Positions 61,512-64,000 of a DNA stretch of 64,000 bases are shown in pieces. Both the position numbers and the translations under genes were made by a program. The stretch is from Vulcanisaeta distributa JCM 11213 (GTDB lineage: Archaea > Thermoproteota > Thermoprotei > Thermoproteales > Thermocladiaceae): NCBI GenBank assembly GCA_001316125.1, contig BBCS01000007.1:43311-107310 (forward strand), given 5' to 3'. Every line of letters starts with the position of its first letter. The first letter of the stretch is position 1. Below the pieces are notes generated by a model. The model ran no database searches, had not been told where the DNA came from, and saw only the letters and a list, made by a program, of their open reading frames with translations.

Positions 61512-61961
61512 TTGCCTTTGTTCGTGGGTAGTGACGTGTCTTCATTAATTAGGGAGTTGAGTGATAAGGAGACTAGGATTCTCGAGGAGATTTATAAGGC
61601 CGGTGGTGAGATAATGCTCAGGGATATCTGGAGGGTTATGGGCATTAAGAGCAAGGCTGGAATGCCATTCATTAATAAACTTGAGAAGAAGGGTTTGCTT
61701 GCTAAGGAGAATGTTGGTAGTGGTAAGAGGGTCATGTATAAGGTGAGATTAACGGAGTTGGGTATGGCCGTGGCTAGGGAGTTGATGGAGGCTGGGTCAT
61801 TAATGAAGGTCCTCACCTACGACCTACTGACTAAGATACCTTGTTTCTACTGCCCATACATAGACATTTGTGGGACGACCGATGAAATAACACCAGAGAA
61901 ATGCGAGTACCTTAATAAGTGGATTTATGAGATGATTAGAAGGGGGGGAGGTGCTCAGTAG
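61512..61961 (+). CDS. RPC34/RPC39-like winged-helix Fe-S transcription factor
   Basis: About 149 residues. A winged helix (KETRILEEIYKAGGEIMLRD, then GMPFINKLEKKGLLAKE) is followed by a cysteine-rich tail IPCFYCPYIDICGTTDEITP and EKCEYLNKWIYEM. Four cysteines in this spacing match the cubane Fe-S site of archaeal homologs of the RNA polymerase III subunit RPC34/RPC39. Its location next to tfb fits a transcription role. The start may be the internal GTG at 61536 (MSSLIREL); a TATA-like ATTTTTAAAG lies near 61489-61498. Confidence 0.75.
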   Translation: MPLFVGSDVSSLIRELSDKETRILEEIYKAGGEIMLRDIWRVMGIKSKAGMPFINKLEKKGLLAKENVGSGKRVMYKVRLTELGMAVARELMEAGSLMKVLTYDLLTKIPCFYCPYIDICGTTDEITPEKCEYLNKWIYEMIRRGGGAQ

Positions 61962-61997
61962 TTAAAATTAAATTAATTGCCGAGTTATAGTAGATCA

Positions 61998-62571
61998 ATG
62001 TCCAGGGAGTTATACAGGGTATTCATTGCCGTGGACTTAACGGAACAATTAAAGGACCCAATAATTAAGATGCAGAAGGAATTCATGAGTGCCGGCGTTG
62101 ACATGAAGCCTGTGGAGCCGGAGAACCTACACATAACCCTGAGGTTCATTGGTGAAATCAGTAAGGAACTCGTTGAGGAGTTGAAGAAGAGACTCAGCAA
62201 TATTAAGTACAATCAATTCACAATACACATTAGGGGGGGCATTGGGGGGCATTCCCAAACATAGAGAGGCCGAGGGTTATCTGGGTTGGTATTGAGGAGG
62301 GTGCCAGGGACTTGATGAACCTACATGAGTTGATAATGAAGTTCACGGGGGGGGATATTGGTGAGAGGGATGAGAGGGGGGTTTTGTACCGCACTTAACC
62401 ATTGCCAGGGTTAAGTACGTTAGGAATAGGGATAGGTACATGGAGGTTGTTAGGAAGTATGAAAACATGGACTTCGGAACACAAACCGTAGACTCAATAA
62501 AGCTAAAGAGAAGCGTGTTAACACCAAAGGGACCAATATATAGCGATTTAATGGCAATAAGACTATCGTAA
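61998..62571 (+). CDS. thpR: RNA 2',3'-cyclic phosphodiesterase (2H family; frame broken)
   Basis: 2H phosphoesterase formerly called 2'-5' RNA ligase. Both histidine motifs are present: ENLHITLRFIGEI and, after breaks at G-runs near 62242 and 62355-62384, PHLTIARVKYVRNRDRY. The end reads PKGPIYSDLMAIRLS. About 185 residues. It opens cyclic phosphates during RNA processing. It follows the transcription genes on the same strand. Confidence 0.87.
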
Positions 62572-62589
62572 TGAGATTAATAAATGATT

Positions 62590-62871
62590 TTAAGCCCTAC
62601 GTCTATCCCTTACTGACGATATTAACAACCACAGGAAGAAGAGTATTGATACAATAAATATGCCAACACCAACTAACTCCCTATGCACCGACAAGCTTAT
62701 GGGCCTAATAAGCCTAACAAAGAGTAGAAGTGCTATTGAGAATACTAAGCCCACGGTTGCCACAACCATTAGATTGATGTTATTATTACCCTCATACGTA
62801 TGTTTAATGATCATACAAAGACCACGAAAGACATGGACTAAAATCCCTAACTCACAGGAACGCAGCAACAC
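62590..62871 (-). CDS. Small membrane protein of unknown function
   Basis: Up to 93 residues; the likely start is the internal ATG at 62814 (MIIKHTYEGNNN). Two membrane helices (LMVVATVGLVFSIALLLFVR and ELVGVGIFIVSILFFLWLLI) with a basic tail RDRRRA. The frame is intact. Not recognised. Confidence 0.45.
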   Translation of the reverse strand: MLLRSCELGILVHVFRGLCMIIKHTYEGNNNINLMVVATVGLVFSIALLLFVRLIRPISLSVHRELVGVGIFIVSILFFLWLLISSVRDRRRA

Positions 62872-63066
62872 TTATATTCCTCATCACGATATAAGCAAAC
62901 CTAATGCTTAAACCCACTTACCCCCATATAATTAATTAACGATGTAAATTACCTGGCATTAACCCCACGATAATCATACCACACTTAATGAAGAAAATAT
63001 GCCTTAATTCCTCAATCCTTAAGGTTTGAAGCCTGGAGGTAGAATGCTGGGTGTCTCTTTAATAGG

Positions 63067-63844
63067 TTAGGGCCAGGAAATGACAGCTACATTATTATTC
63101 CAATAGACCCAGGCCTGGATCACGTATCCCTCTGTCCAATTGCCCACTCCAATACTTGGTGCTGGGAGCCATGTGCTGCCATTCCAGTAGTACAAGGTTA
63201 GGACGACATCGACGCTCGTGAGGTGACCATCCTCTCCACTAATTATTAACTGCGTGGCTGGCCCTGGCTGGATGAACGCATTACCCACTGGGTAGCTATA
63301 GTACCAATTCACATTGATGTCATCTAGCTATATCCGAGATACGCGGTGCCATTTATAATGGCTATGATAAGCCAGGCACATGCGGTTCCGTAATGGGTGA
63401 GGTAGTATTCCCAATTAGGTTTATGCTACAAAAATAAAGGTTTTATTACCTACGATGGTATAACGGCCAGGTACCCAAATCTCGGCATTAAAGCCTGACT
63501 GCAGAACACCATTAACAATTTAACTAATTGGCAAGTACACATACTGTATCTGATAGAGATTATCTAACCTTACATCGAGTTGCATATAGTAGGACTGAAG
63601 CTTAAGATCCTTAATACAATAATAGCCAGTAATGGCCGTGGTTAACGGACCTATATAAAAAACCTGCTGATCGACCCTCAACTACCTCGAGACCACTACC
63701 ACCCGTTAATATGGGTAATATTAGTGATGGGGGGGATTGAGTAGGGTGTTTGTTTACCTGTATGATGAAATTTAATGCTTCTCCATAGTTTTTTGAATCG
63801 TACATAAACATAATACTATATGGCATTACTGTTCCATTATTCAT
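63067..63844 (-). pseudogene. Thermopsin-like extracellular protein, badly broken
   Basis: Pieces in several frames together resemble the C-terminal two thirds of a thermopsin-family (A5) secreted protein: SYYMQLDVRLDNLYQIQYV, a hydrophobic IVNGVLQSGFNAEIWVPGR, NVNWYYSYPVGNAFIQPGP, and VVLTLYYWNGSTWLPAPSIG, with aromatic and Asn/Gly-rich beta strands. No complete N-terminus or signal peptide is found. Stops fall near 63616, 63540, 63425 and 63325. Either sequence errors or real decay could explain this; no conserved catalytic motif can be confirmed. Confidence 0.4.
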
Positions 63845-63889
63845 TATTACTGCACATCCACCTATGAATATTTTGTCCCAAAGTGTTTC

Positions 63890-64000
63890 ATGGTGATGAG
63901 TGAGGAGGGGGGGGTCATGAGGAGGATTGGGGGGGAGTTGAGGCTTTATCTTGATGATTATGAGCGGCTCATAAGGGAGCTTTTTGATAGCTGACCTCCT
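63890..64000 (+). CDS. 5' end of an unknown gene at the window edge
   Basis: From ATG 63890 the frame reads MVMSEEGG, then VMRRIGGELRLYLDDYERLI and RELFDS before a TGA six bases from the window end. G8 and G7 runs (63907-63914 and 63930-63936) make the frame unreliable, and the TGA may be an artefact. Basic/acidic helical start, no family recognised. Confidence 0.35.

Noticed and set aside
1..64000. Programmed frameshifting or phase variation at G/C runs as a genome-wide regulatory system.
   Set aside because: The breaks hit essential genes (EF-1alpha, S2, leuS, tfb), vary in size (-2 to +3), and also occur in tRNA-Lys, which is not translated. A sequencing or assembly artefact explains all of it.
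1..64000. CRISPR arrays, rRNA genes, insertion sequences, integrases or prophage.
   Set aside because: No regularly spaced repeats, rRNA signatures, transposase motifs or integrase motifs were seen; the Cas4-like gene is alone.

Overview
The window comes from a thermophilic crenarchaeon of the order Thermoproteales, most likely a Vulcanisaeta- or Caldivirga-like organism. The evidence is archaeal information-processing genes (EF-1alpha followed by S10, aIF2-gamma, gar1-tfb, an RPC34-like factor, L34e-cmk), TATA boxes about 25 bp before many start codons with no leader, box C/D sRNA genes, and an RNase P RNA of the short form known from Pyrobaculum, Caldivirga and Vulcanisaeta. It is a normal chromosomal segment. 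I see no phage, plasmid, insertion sequence or CRISPR array.

Layout. 1-10 kb: citrate synthase (cut by the window edge), a complete porGDAB 2-oxoacid:ferredoxin oxidoreductase operon, isopropylmalate/citramalate dehydratase large (leuC) and small (leuD) subunits, citramalate synthase (cimA), and between them a retropepsin-like protein and a large unrecognised helical protein. 10-16 kb: an M16 peptidase pair, S10 and EF-1alpha, a CoxG-like protein, an MFS transporter and a VKOR-like protein. 17-22 kb: a molybdenum aldehyde oxidoreductase region (moaB, xdhC, small, medium and large subunits). 22-30 kb: a kink-turn RNA candidate, leuS, a CBS protein, a Cas4-like nuclease and pyruvate kinase. 30-44 kb: RNase P RNA, aIF2-gamma with a PIN protein, amt and glnA, thioredoxin, a TatD-like hydrolase, Trm10, L34e-cmk, MEMO, S2 and enolase. 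44-64 kb: Nnr, PEP carboxykinase, a HEPN/MNT pair, tRNA-Lys, a ThiF-like E1 enzyme, a DHH phosphoesterase, upp, siroheme synthase, an NCS1 permease, carbamate kinase, gar1-tfb, an RPC34-like factor, thpR and a broken thermopsin-like gene.

Together the metabolic genes describe an organism that oxidises 2-oxoacids with ferredoxin, makes isoleucine by the citramalate route, oxidises aldehydes with a molybdenum enzyme (probably glyceraldehyde in a branched Entner-Doudoroff pathway), assimilates ammonium through Amt and glutamine synthetase, makes PEP with a GTP-type carboxykinase, and salvages uracil.

The dominant oddity is sequence quality. Many genes, including essential ones, are broken by one- or two-base frame changes. 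Runs of G or C that conserved motifs predict to be four or five long are seven or eight long. Many GGGC/GCCC triplets have lost a base, even inside tRNA-Lys. This reads as a systematic homopolymer artefact, not biology. I therefore give whole-gene spans across the breaks. The most rewarding real signals are non-coding: three well-formed box C/D sRNAs, a minimal RNase P RNA, a promoter-equipped kink-turn hairpin, and palindromes in promoters.
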